Source of the DNA: Chondrosia reniformis
Taxonomy: Eukaryota; Porifera; Demospongiae; Chondrillida; Chondrillidae
Assembly: GCA_947172415.1 (NCBI GenBank)
Contig: OX359192.1
Location: forward strand, 7,982,901-8,046,900
Direction: 5' to 3'
Length of the DNA: 64,000 bases
Part shown: positions 19,801 to 31,100 of the stretch, piece after piece
Layout: each line of letters starts with the position of its first letter
Position numbering within the stretch: position 1 is the stretch's first letter
Notes under the pieces: model-generated
Told to the model about the DNA's origin: nothing
Databases searched by the model: none
Seen by the model: only the letters and a program-made list of their open reading frames with translations
Made by a program: the position numbers and the translations under genes

Positions 19801-22800
19801 GTTGTGAGGGAGGAGCAGGGTGAGGTAGGGGCAGGGTGAGGGAGGTGTGAGGGAGGGGCAGGGTGAGGGAGGGGCAGGGTGAGGTAGGGGCAGGGTGAGG
19901 GAGTTGTGAGGGAGGGGCAGGGTGAGGGAGTTGTGAGGGATGGGCGACTCTCACCAGATAGATGAGGGAGAGGTGAGGGTGGAGGGTTACAGAAAAAGGT
20001 ATATTGGTTAACACTCACTTCTACATCCTTGGGGTCCAACTTTAATTTAGAAATTGTGTTATCATTCAGAGAGGTCACTAATTTAGTAGCAAATTCAACA
20101 TTGAATGTGGAGCTACTTTCTGAAGAGTCTAAGAAAGTTGATCCTCCCTTCTTCACAACAAAATTATTAAGGAGCTAGTATAGAAGCAAACATTAGGTAC
20201 TGTGAGAAGGTGAACCTTCAAGTGGTACTTGCTTCTTAAGTTACCTGACAATCATTTTGGAGAGAGACAAAAACTGGTATAACCTCATCGTAGAGAGGTT
20301 GTTGGGACAAGATCTGATATATTAGTGGCAGCAGATCTTTCTCTTCTTCCTCTGTCATCTATATACATCACATTAAACAAGTTCTTCACATCCCATAAAG
20401 TTAATCATTCCCCCCCTCGTACCTTCCCATAAAGGGACCAGAAGTAGACTGTAAGACAAGCCAGTATTCTCTGGTTTGCAATTTTCGATTGCAACATTTG
20501 ACACAAAAGTTGGTTTGTTGTGTTTAAGAATGAACGAAGCTCTTCACTTTGTCCCTGTTGACTACATCTTGCCATCAAGAATCCGATCAGCCTACAAATA
20601 CACACACTAAAGGTCATCTCAGACACTGATACACAAGTCAGGCCACAGACCTTGCGCAATCAATGCGAGCTGTCAAGGTGGCCGTCTCTCTCTCCTCTGA
20701 GAGCTCTGATCCATCAAGCCCACCAAGGATACATGGAAGGGGCATCCGCCCACGGCCATCTGCAGCACCTTCAGTGTCCAAAGGCTACAAGGGTGAAAGG
20801 TCAAAGGTCATAGGTCATAGGGAGACTGCATACAGTGAAAGGGCAAGGCGCTAGCATAACTAAGGAATGTGTACCTTGGAGCTGCTAACCAAGTTGACTT
20901 CTGACAACTTCTGGACAAGAACGCTTCCTCTTGCATGCATGCCCATGGGATAGGAGGCTAGTTCCAACCAGTGGACCATCCAGTACTGACAGATAGCTAG
21001 CTTAGCGGCCCGGGCCACAAGGACCCAGAGAACAAATAAAATATCTCGCAGTTTTTCATCCATTTCAAAGGCAGTCATGAAATATATTAAACAGAGAAGT
21101 GTCTCCTGGTGGGCTATCAGCCAGGGCTCCAGAGCTCCTTCTAGATAATACAACCAGAAACCAGAAACAGATCAAACATTTGACCTCCTCTGAATTGCTA
21201 CAGTAACACCTACCATTCTCAAGTACAAGTGTTGGGCAATAGTCATGTCGGGAGGGAATCTGACTCATAATGAAGTCTCCATTTTTGTTTAATAGTGTAA
21301 CCAAGGCAACAAAACAGGATCGTCTAACATTCTTGATCCCATGGGACATGAATGGAAAGAGTCTCGGTGTTAGCTCCATCAGTTCATCTACATTAACAGT
21401 TGACTACTTGTAACACTTGTGGTTAAAGATAAGAGGTCAAAGTATATACCTTTAAAATGGCACTTGGATGTGGCTAGGAGTTGGGCTAGCAGTTCAAGGA
21501 TACTGCCTGTGGCAGCACAGAGGTCATCTAGATGGTGCAAGGCCTGCCACAAAAGATTCATCACAAACTGACACTGCAACAAAAGATATCACAGATAATT
21601 AAGAAGAACCTTGTTAAAAGAGAGAAAACAGCTTAATCACAAAGAGCATTCTGAACTCGTATTAAAATATAAAATGTGGTCACTAGATGGGATACCAAAG
21701 GTAGGTATGACTTAGTACCTATACATACGTACCTCTTTTGGTAAGTGCATGCTGAAGCATTTTGATACTGGTAGGAGTGCTGATGCAGCCGCTCCTTTTA
21801 CATCGTCTCCTCCCTCCTGCAGCCCCACCAAAATGGCTGGTGTGAGCACTGGCAGAAGAGTCTCTGCATCTTCCTGTACAAATACAAGGAGGGTATATAC
21901 AGCAATCTGATTGGAGGGTATACACAGCAATCTGATTGGAGGGTATACACAGCAATCTGATTGGAGGGTATACACAGCAATCTGATTGGAGGGTATACAC
22001 AGCAATCTGATTGGAGGGTATACACAGCAATCTGATTGGAGGGTATACAAAGCAATCTGATTGGAGGGTATACACAGCAATCTGATTGAGGATATACACA
22101 GCAATCTGATTGGAGGGTATACACAGCAATCTGATTGGAGGGAATAGTACCAGTTACCTGTCTAACTGCTAAAAGATGTTGAATGGCCAGTAAAGAAGAA
22201 AACTGTATTTCCCACTGCTTCTGGTGGGCCAGAAAGTGAAGAAGATGAGATATTTTAACAACCTTTTCAAATGGTAGCAGTCCTAGCACGCTCCCCAACA
22301 CTTGGGAACAGGTAGATCTCACAGGTGCTACAACCTATGGACAAACAAAAGCATGAATCACTTAGAGAGCTATGACAAGCTATACTTCACCTCATCTCCA
22401 ATGTAATCAGCAAATCTGTCCAGCGCTAGAACTATGATTAGCCGGACTGCTGCATCCTCCAACCATTCCTCATTGCACTGATCTCTCTATGCAAATATTG
22501 ACATGAATGCATGTAATCCAGACACACCCACCTACTCCTTCAGACACATCCACCCCTTCAGACACACCCACCCCTTCAGACACACCCACCCACCCCTTCA
22601 GACACACCCATCCCTTCAGACACACCCATCCCTTCAGACACACCCACCCCTTCAGACACACCTTGTCCAGTGAGCAGGAGCTGCAGTAGCCAGCAGTGGT
22701 CCCGTGAACTTTAATGACACCTCGCAGAGCTGTGGCTGCACCATGACGATACTGCAAGAACACAATGTATCCAAGGTACTGCACTGCGTGTGAGGACCGT

Positions 22801-24505
22801 TGAACACCTACCTCCCAGCGTGGGTCCATCAGGTCAATAAAAAGCTGCTCACAGAAGCCTGTAAAAGGCCAAGTCGACTCCTACAGGTGGAAGTGGATCT
22901 GACTGATGTACACACAGTTGAACCAGATATCATTACCTTAACTTTTATGGTACATCCTTCAGATTTTTCTTGAGTCGTGCCCTCAGATTCACATTCCTTT
23001 GGTCTTTTACTTGGCGGCTCACTATGACAAGAAGGACACCCGTAGGCAAATCAAATAACTAGATATTTAAAACAATTGCAAATTTTTTAAACATCCCCAC
23101 TGACTACTTCCTGTTTTTTAAACATCCCCACTGACTACTTCCTGTTTTTTAACATACCTACTGACTACTTCCTGTTTAACTGACACTGATGCAGGTCTCT
23201 TTAATGAGCCAATGTCAAACGTTTGACCTACTTCCGGTTTCATCTAAAGTGAAGAGCCACCACTAACCAAACGCTAAGTGTGGTACATGCCAGTACACAG
23301 ACAACTGACATACCTATTCATGTATACATACATTAGCATGAAAGAATAAGGAGTACTTGTTGCGATCATTATGAGAATAAGGAGTACTTGTTGCGATCAG
23401 TATGAAAACTATTGACAAGACATGTAGACATCTACTCCTGCGGCAGACCTACTTGTGATTGGGAGGAGTTGTCTGGTATGAGGTCTGAGTCTTCAATAAA
23501 CGTCTCCAAACCTAACAATGAATACACTTTCATGGTCTAAATACTCCACCCAAGACATACATATGGCATTACCTGTATCTATTTTTGCTGCTCCTGAAAG
23601 ACCTAGTTTTTCACGGAACTGTTTTTGGTAAAACATTTTTTTCTCTTCACCAGTCATATGTGTTAACTCAGCATCCAGTGCCATGTACTCTTGACCTGAG
23701 GAGGCCAGCAAGTGTTCTCCATGAGAAACTATATGACCAAGGTCTAATTCATGGACTTGTAACTTCCCAGAAGAAGAGCAATTCACACCTGCATAAGAGA
23801 AACGGCATTCCTAAACCTGTCTAGGCAAAATTGTGATTAATAATAGATAAGGAGTGCAAACAATACAAGTCTAAATATGTTTGATATTCACATTTAGTGC
23901 AATACTACAACTTGATAAAATCAGTCAAAAAGACTTGTCGATAATACCATATATGGAATGTATACAATTGACTTGAGTGTCAGTATTTGAACTAAGCTTG
24001 CAATTGTCATTAACATACATTCAGCTTCATTTGACTGCTTTGGTGGATTCCAAGGTTTGACATTTCTAGCAATTGCCTCTACTGCCTGTCCAGCAGCTAT
24101 CCGGGTCTGCCAGCTCCTACTTCTCAAGTACTTGATCACCTAACATTAACAGTTGTACATATATACAGTTGTACATATATACACGTTATCAGGTAATCAG
24201 TGGCTACTTCAACGACAAGTAGGAAGATGCTATTATATCAGTCAAAAGTATCGAGTGCTTTACTGAATGTAAGTTATGTGAGGCTTACAATACTAACCGA
24301 CAAAATCCAGAGATTAAATTATAGTCTTTCTATAATCAAACTTCGAGTTAACAACTGTACGTAGTCTTACCGTATTAATTAAGTGCTCCAATTCGCCCGG
24401 CTGCGAGGCTATGATGTCTCCAATCTGCTCAGCGGCAGTTTTCCTCAAAACAGGAGTAGAACCTTGATCTAACAATATCCAAAGGCGCTCCAATCTGGAG
24501 GGCAT
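13859..24505 (-). CDS. BTAF1: TATA-binding-protein-associated factor 172 (Mot1-type Swi2/Snf2 ATPase)
   Basis: About 41 exons encode about 1,760 residues (human 1,849). The start at 24505 gives [30 protein letters not shown], the Mot1 N-terminus; exon 2 has [28 protein letters not shown]-repeat exons follow, e.g. 22334-22158 ([18 protein letters not shown]) and 18009-17890 ([15 protein letters not shown]). The C-terminal ATPase has [36 protein letters not shown] (exons 17272-17065, 17001-16928), [20 protein letters not shown] (DEGH box), [96 protein letters not shown] and [19 protein letters not shown], then [16 protein letters not shown]. It uses ATP to strip TBP from DNA. The intron after 18291 appears to use a GC donor. 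My exon sum is off by one base, so one border needs correction. Four introns hold minisatellites. Confidence 0.94.
14375..14460 (-). repeat. Dispersed repeat family R1, short reverse copy
   Basis: The plus strand shows TTTACTTTAGAGTAAAAGG, CTATAGG, AACTAAACCTAATGAG and CTTTGGATGAGGATAGAGAG: the end half of R1 in reverse, in a BTAF1 intron. Confidence 0.65.
19306..19975. repeat. Minisatellite filling a BTAF1 intron (G-rich on +)
   Basis: Tandem GAGGGAGGGGCAGGGT and GAGGGAGGTGTGAGGGAGG units form longer alternating patterns. The tract takes about 670 of 727 bp between exons ending at 20019 and starting at 19291, reaching within about 15 bp of the acceptor. The BTAF1 sense strand is almost pure pyrimidine (CCCTCCCTCACCCTGCC). 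Confidence 0.95.
21893..22140. repeat. 25-bp minisatellite in a BTAF1 intron
   Basis: About ten near-identical 25-bp units (AGCAATCTGATTGGAGGGTA plus TACAC) occupy most of the 284-bp intron between exons starting at 21873 and ending at 22158. Confidence 0.96.
22525..22661. repeat. 18-bp minisatellite at a BTAF1 5' splice site
   Basis: Roughly eight units of CCCTTCAGACACACCCAC and near variants. On the sense strand each reads GTGTGTCTGAAGGGGTGG, and the first unit begins exactly at the donor of the exon 22751-22662. Confidence 0.93.
23085..23175. repeat. Three-copy tandem repeat in a BTAF1 intron
   Basis: Three copies of a roughly 32-bp unit with ACTGACTACTTCCTGTTTTT and AACATCCCC. A second short duplication (AATAAGGAGTACTTGTTGCG, two copies about 35 bp apart) follows near 23347-23400. 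Confidence 0.85.
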
Positions 24506-24689
24506 ATCACAAACACACACAGACTTAGCTTAAAATCTATTCAGTGAATCGCGGGACAAACCTTGACGCCATATTGGATTTATGGGCAACATCAGTATAT
24601 CAGGCATGTACAATGTGCGATATTATATAATGCGATATTGTACGTCTTTTTAAATGATGCGATACACTTACCTTATATCTTCCAACAAT
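24506..24689. promoter_or_regulatory. BTAF1 upstream region, directly abutting the satellite
   Basis: Only about 180 bp lie between the BTAF1 start codon and the first recognisable (diverged) satellite monomer. GACGCCATATTGG at 24565-24577 resembles the YY1-type motif seen at other starts. GTACAAT and ATTGTAC form an inverted pair around a repeated GCGATATT near 24608-24643. Confidence 0.5.
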
Positions 24690-26503
24690 GCAATGCAATA
24701 TTTGAACTAAGTTAATAACTAAGAGTTTCAGAATTCTGATTTCGATACATAAATTTGACCTATATCTTCGAATACATTAACTTAATACAATGTACATTTC
24801 CTGCCACAACTCTATCAAATAGGTAAATAGCTTACACTTGCGTCTGCATTCAAAGACATGTATGAAACATTTCTAAGAATTTTAGAAATTTTGATTTCTA
24901 CATAAATTTGCCCTATCTCTCCACATACATTAACTTAACAAATGTACATTTAGTGCCGTAACTCTGTCAAATGGCTAAATATGAAGTTTAAACTTGGTGT
25001 CTACATTCACAGACATGTATGAAACATTTCCAAACAGTTTTAGAAATTTTGATTTCTACATAAATTTGCCCTATCTCTCACCATACATTAACTTAACAAA
25101 TGTACATTTAGTGCCGTAACTCTCTCAAATCGGTAAATAGGAAGCTTAAACTTGGTGCCTACATTCACAGACATGTATGAAACATTTCCAAACAGTTTTA
25201 GAAATTTTGATTTCTACATAAATTTGCCTATCTCTCCACATACGTACATTAACTTAACAAATGTACATTTAGTGCCGTAACTCTGTCAAATGGCTAAATA
25301 TGAAGTTTAAACTTGGTGTCTACATTCACAGACATGTATGAAACATTTCCAAACAGTTTTAGAAATTTTGATTTCAACTTAAATTTTTGCCCTATCTCTC
25401 ACCATACATTAACTTAATACACAATACAATGTACATTTAATGCCATAACACTGTCAAATGGCTAAATATGAAGTTTAAACTTGGTGTCTACATTCACAGA
25501 CATGTATGAAACATTTCCAAACAGTTTTAGAAATTTTTAATTTCTACATAAATTTGCCCTATATCTCCACATACATTAACTTAACAAATGTACATTTAGT
25601 GCCGTAACTCTGTCAAATGGCTAAATATGAAGTTTAAACTTGGTATCTACATTCACAGGCATGTATGAAACATTTCCAAACAGTTTTAGAAATTTTGATT
25701 TCTACATAAATTTGCCCTATCTCTCCACATACATTAACTTAACAAATGTACATTTAGTGCCGTAACTCTGTCAAATCGGTAAATAGGAAGCTTAAACTTG
25801 GTGTCTACATTCACAGACATGTATGAAACATTTCCAAACAGTTTTAGAAATTTTGATTTCTACATAAATTTGCCTATCTCTCCACATACATTAACTTAAC
25901 AAATGTACATTTAGTGCCGTAACTCTGTCAAATCGGTAAATAGGAAGCTTAAACTTGGTGTCTACATTCACAGACATGTATGAAACATTTCCAAACAGTT
26001 TTAGAAATTTTGATTTCTACATAAATTTGCCCTATCTCTCCACATACATTAACTTAACAAATGTACATTTAGTGCCGTAACTCTGTCAAATCGGTAAATA
26101 GGAAGCTTAAACTTGGTGTCTACATTCACAGACATGTATGAAACATTTCCAAACAGTTTTAGAAATTTTGATTTCTACATAAATTTTTGCCCTATCTCTT
26201 ACCATACATTAACTTAATACACAATACAATGTACATTTAATGCCGTAACACTGTCAAATGGCTAAATATGAAGTTTAAACTTGGTGTCTACATTCACAGA
26301 CATGTATGAAACATTTCCAAACAGTTTTAGAAATTTTTAATTTCTACATAAATTTGCCCTATCTCTCACCATACATTAACTTAACAAATGTACATTTTGA
26401 GCCGTAACTCTGTCAAATGGCTAAATATGAAGTTTAAACTTGGTGTCTACATTCACAGACATGTATGAAACATTTCCAAACAGTTTTAGAAATTTTGATT
26501 TCT
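24690..26503 (-). repeat. Satellite array, type A monomers, left flank
   Basis: About eleven tandem monomers of roughly 158-168 bp, recognisable by CATTCACAGACATGTATGAA, CATTTCCAAACAGTTTTAG, ATTTGCCCTATCTC, ACATTAACTTAA and GTGCCGTAACTCTGTCAAAT. Some units carry an extra ACACAATACA. The first one or two units next to BTAF1 are the most diverged. The reverse complement aligns along its whole length with the type B monomer, so this array runs opposite to the central block. The array stops abruptly at TTTTGATTTCT (26493-26503). Confidence 0.95.
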
Positions 26504-27424
26504 AAATGACAGAGTTACAGCACTAAATGTACATTAGATTCTTGTATACAAATTTAATGTATGGTGAGAGATAGGGCAAATATGAGTGAACATCAAAATT
26601 TATATAACTCTTTGGATATGCTTTATGTATGTCTGTGAATGCTGACAACAAGTTTCAGCTTCACACCTTTCCAATTGACAGAGTTATTGAACTAAATGTA
26701 CAATAGATTCTTGAATACAAATTTAATGTATGGTGAGAGATAGGGCAAATATGAGTGAACATCAAAATTTGTAAAACTCTTTGGATATGCTTTATGTATG
26801 TCTGTGTATGCTGACACCAATTTTTAGCTTCACATCTTTCTAATTGACAGAGTTACAGCACTAAATGTACATTAGATTCTGCTATACAAATTTAATGTAC
26901 GTATGGTGAGATATAAGGCAAATATGAGTGAACATCAAAATTTGTAAAACTCTTTGGATATGCTTTAAGGATAGCTGTGAATGCTGACAACAAGTTTCAG
27001 CTCCACATCTTTCCAATTGACAGAGTTACAGCACTAAATGTACATTAGATTCTGCTATACAAATTTAATATACGTATGGTGACAGATATGGCAAATATGA
27101 GTGAACATCAAAATTTGTAAAACTCTTTGGATATGCTTTAAGGATAGCTGTGAATGCTGACAACAAGTTTCAGCTCCACATCTTTCCAATTGACAGAGTT
27201 ACAGCACTAAATGTACATTAGATTCTGCTATACAAATTTAATATACGTATGGTGACAGATATGGCAAATATGAGTGAACATCAAAATTTGTAAAACTCTT
27301 TGGATATGCTTTAAGGATGTCTGTGAATGCTAACACCAAGTTTCAGCTTCACATCTTTGCAATTGACAGAGTTATTGCACTAAATGTACATTAGATTCTT
27401 GTATAGAAATTTAATGTACAGGAG

Positions 27425-28100
27425 TTTCGTAATAATATAAATGGCCGACCTAGAGAAGGGAATATTGAAAATACATTACTGTTATATGTATATTTGAATG
27501 ACGAGAACGCTTTTAAAGATTTTAATGCACGTGGATATTCACTCTGTAATACTTGATTGTTTTGAAGTAGTATCTGTCCATATTATAATATATGGATGTC
27601 GCTAAAGTGAAAAATCGCCAATCGACTGCTAAAGAAACTCCAAAGGAAAAAAATTGGACCATACCGAACGCTACCATCCACGACGCTCAGAGGCCGGGAT
27701 CGGTGGTAACGCTCTGCCGAGTTGAGCTTTGGGTGTCACTTGCGTGAGAAGAACCAGTTCTTCTCGATATGGCCGACTCATATGAATCCTAAGATATCAG
27801 ATGCCAATCCCACATTACGTGGAACCCCCCCGAAATCCGGATTATTGGTGAGCACGTCTCTATGGCACCAACCGATTAGGAGACAGCTTCAGAGTCTAAG
27901 CGCTACCAACCTCTATGGGAACCGCAACCACCATAGAGATGTGTCCAGGTAGGCCTACTATTATAAGGTTTTATCTTCTATTTAAATAAAGTAATTGCCT
28001 ATGAAAACGCTTGTGGTTTGCGAATTTTCAATACTTTAGAATAGGGTATTTTTGGATCTGCAGTAACTCGGGTATCCTTTTTTGAAATTTTACAAAACTA
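27425..28100 (+). repeat. Element C, copy 1
   Basis: A non-satellite insert of about 650 bp beginning near TAATAATATAAATGGCCGAC and fading back into a monomer near TTTACAAAACTAGCAGG. It is much richer in CpG than the satellite around it. It carries a 51-codon frame (27592-27747), a perfect hairpin GAGAAGAAC/GTTCTTCTC at about 27745-27765, a CTCTATGG..CCATAGAG stem near 27912-27940, and an AATAAAG polyadenylation-like string near 27984. No family is recognised. Confidence 0.9.
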
Positions 28101-31100
28101 GCAGGATATACTGTATAGCTATATGTGCATACAGCCAGGAGGTTTCAGCTTCATATCTTTCCAATTGACAGAGTTACGGCACTAAATGTAGATTAGATTC
28201 TTGTATACAAATTTAAAGTATGGTGAGAGATAGGGCAAATATGAGTGAACATCAAAATTTGTAAAACTCTTTGGATATGCTTTATGTATGTCTGTGAATG
28301 CTAACACCAAGTTTCAGCTTCACATCTTTCTAATTGACAGAGTTACAGCACTAAATGTACATTAGATTCTGCTATACAAATTTAATGTATGGTGAGAGAT
28401 AGGGCAAATATGAGTGAACATCAAAATTTGTAAAACTCTTTGGATATGCTTTATGTATGTCTGTGAATGCTAACACCAAGTTTCAGCTTCACATCTTTCT
28501 AATTGACAGAGTTACAGCACTAAATGTACATTAGATTCTGCTATACAAATTTAATGTATGGTGAGAGATAGGGCAAATATGAGTGAACATCAAAATTTGT
28601 AAAACTCTTTGGATATGCTTTAAGGATGTCTGTGAATGCTAACACCAAGTTTCAGCTTCACATCTTTCTAAATGACAGAGTTACAGCACTAAATGTACAA
28701 TAGATTCTTGTATACAAATTTAATGTATGGTGAGAGATAGGGCAAATATGAGTGAACATCAAAATTTGTAAAACTCTTTGGATATGCTTTGAGGATAGCT
28801 CTGAATGCTGACAACAAGTTTCAGCTTCACATCTTTCCAATTGACAGAGTTACAGCACTAAATGTACATTAGATTCTTGTATACAAATTTAATGTATGGT
28901 GAGATATAGGGCAAATATGAGTGAACATCAAAATTTGTAAAACTCTTTGGATATGCTTTAAGGATGTCTGTGAATGCTGACAGGAAGTTTCAGCTTCACA
29001 TCTTTCCAATTGACAGAGTTACAGCACTAAATGTACATTAGATTCTGCTATACAAATTTAATGTATGGTGAGAGATAGGGCAAATATGAGTGAACATCAA
29101 ACTCTTTGGATATGTTTTATGGATGTCTGTGAATGCTGACAGCCAGTTTCAGCTTCACATCTTTCCAATTGACAGAGTTAGAGCACTAAATGTACAATAG
29201 ATTCTTGCATACAAATTTAATGTATGGTGAGAGATAGGGCAAATATGAGTGAACATCAAAATTTGTAAAACTCTTTGGATATGCTTTATGTATGTCTGTA
29301 AATGCTAACACCAAGTTTCAGCTTCACATCTTTCTAATTGACAGAGTTACATCACTAAATGTACATTAGATTCTGCCATACAAATTTAATGTATGGTGAG
29401 AGATAGGGCAAATATGAGTGAACATCAAAATTTGTAAAACTCTTTGGATATGCTTTAAGGATGTCTGTGAATGCTAACACCAAGTTTCAGCTTCACATCT
29501 TTCTAAATGACAGAGTTACAGCACTAAATGTACAATAGATTCTTGTATACAAATTTAATGTATGGTGAGAGATAGGGCAAATATGAGTGAACATCAAAAT
29601 TTGTAAAACTCTTTGGATATGCTTTGAGGATAGCTCTGAATGCTGACAACAAGTTTCAGCTTCACATCTTTCCAATTGACAGAGTTACAGCACTAAATGT
29701 ACATTAGATTCTTGTATACAAATTTAATGTATGGTGAGATATAGGGCAAATATGAGTGAACATCAAAATTTGTAAAACTCTTTGGATATGCTTTAAGGAT
29801 GTCTGTGAATGCTGACAGGAAGTTTCAGCTTCACATCTTTCCAATTGACAGAGTTACAGCACTAAATGTACATTAGATTCTGCTATACAAATTTAATGTA
29901 TGGTGAGAGATAGGGCAAATATGAGTGAACATCAAACTCTTTGGATATGTTTTATGGATGTCTGTGAATGCTGACAGCCAGTTTCAGCTTCACATCTTTC
30001 CAATTGACAGAGTTAGAGCACTAAATGTACAATAGATTCTTGCATACAAATTTAATGTATGGTGAGATATAGGGCAAATATGAGTGAACATCAAAATTTG
30101 TAAAACTCTTTGGATATGCTTTATGTATGTCTGTAAATGCTAACACCAAGTTTCAGCTTCACATCTTTCTAATTGACAGAGTTACATCACTAAATGTACA
30201 TTAGATTCTGCCATACAAATTTAATGTATGGTGAGAGATAGGGCAAATATGAGTGAACATCAAAATTTGTAAAACTCTTTGGATATGCTTTATGTATGTC
30301 TGTGAATGCTGACAACAAGTTTCAGCTTCACATCTTTCCAATTGACATAGTTATTGAATTAAATGTACAATAGATTCTGCTATACAAATTTAATGTACGT
30401 ATGGTGAGAGATACGTAGGGCAAATATGAGTGAACATCAAAATTTGTAAAACTCTTTGGATATTCTTTATGTATGTCTGTGAATGCTAACACCAAGTTTC
30501 AGCTTCACATCTTTCTAATTGACAGAGTTACAGCACTAAATGTACATTAGATTCTTGTATACAAATTTAATGTATGGTGAGAGATAGGGCAAATATGAGT
30601 GAACATCAAAATTTGTAAAACTCTTTGGATATGCTTTATGTATGTCTGTGAATGCTAACACCAAGTTTCAGCTTCACATCTTTCTAATTGACAGAGTTAC
30701 ATCACTAAATGTACATTAGATTCTGCTATACAAATTTAATGTATGGTGAGAGATAGGGCAAATATGAGTGAACATCAAAATTTGTAAAACTCTTTGGATA
30801 TGCTTTATGTATGTCTGTGAATGCTAACACCAAGTTTCAGCTTCACATCTTTCTAATTGACAGAGTTACATCACTAAATGTACATTAGATTCTGCTATAC
30901 AAATTTAATGTATGGTGAGAGATAGGGCAAATATGAGTGAACATCAAAATTTGTAAAACTCTTTGGATATGCTTTATGTATGTCTGTGAATGCTAACACC
31001 AAGTTTCAGCTTCACATCTTTCTAAATGACAGAGTTACAGCACTAAATGTACATTAGATTCTTGTATACAAATTTAATGTACGTATGGTGAGAGATAGGG

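Noticed and set aside
19230..20156. 308- and 239-codon Pro/Ser/Leu frames
   Set aside because: Minisatellite in a BTAF1 intron; only the segments before 20019 and after 19291 are BTAF1 exons.
21712..22322. Frames with repeated CVYPPIRLL or QSDCCVYTL
   Set aside because: 25-bp minisatellite between two BTAF1 exons.
27655..27965. Element C core as a known RNA (5S rRNA, U snRNA, tRNA)
   Set aside because: I compared it by eye with 5S, U1, U2 and tRNA box signatures and found no match; a covariance search is needed to be sure.
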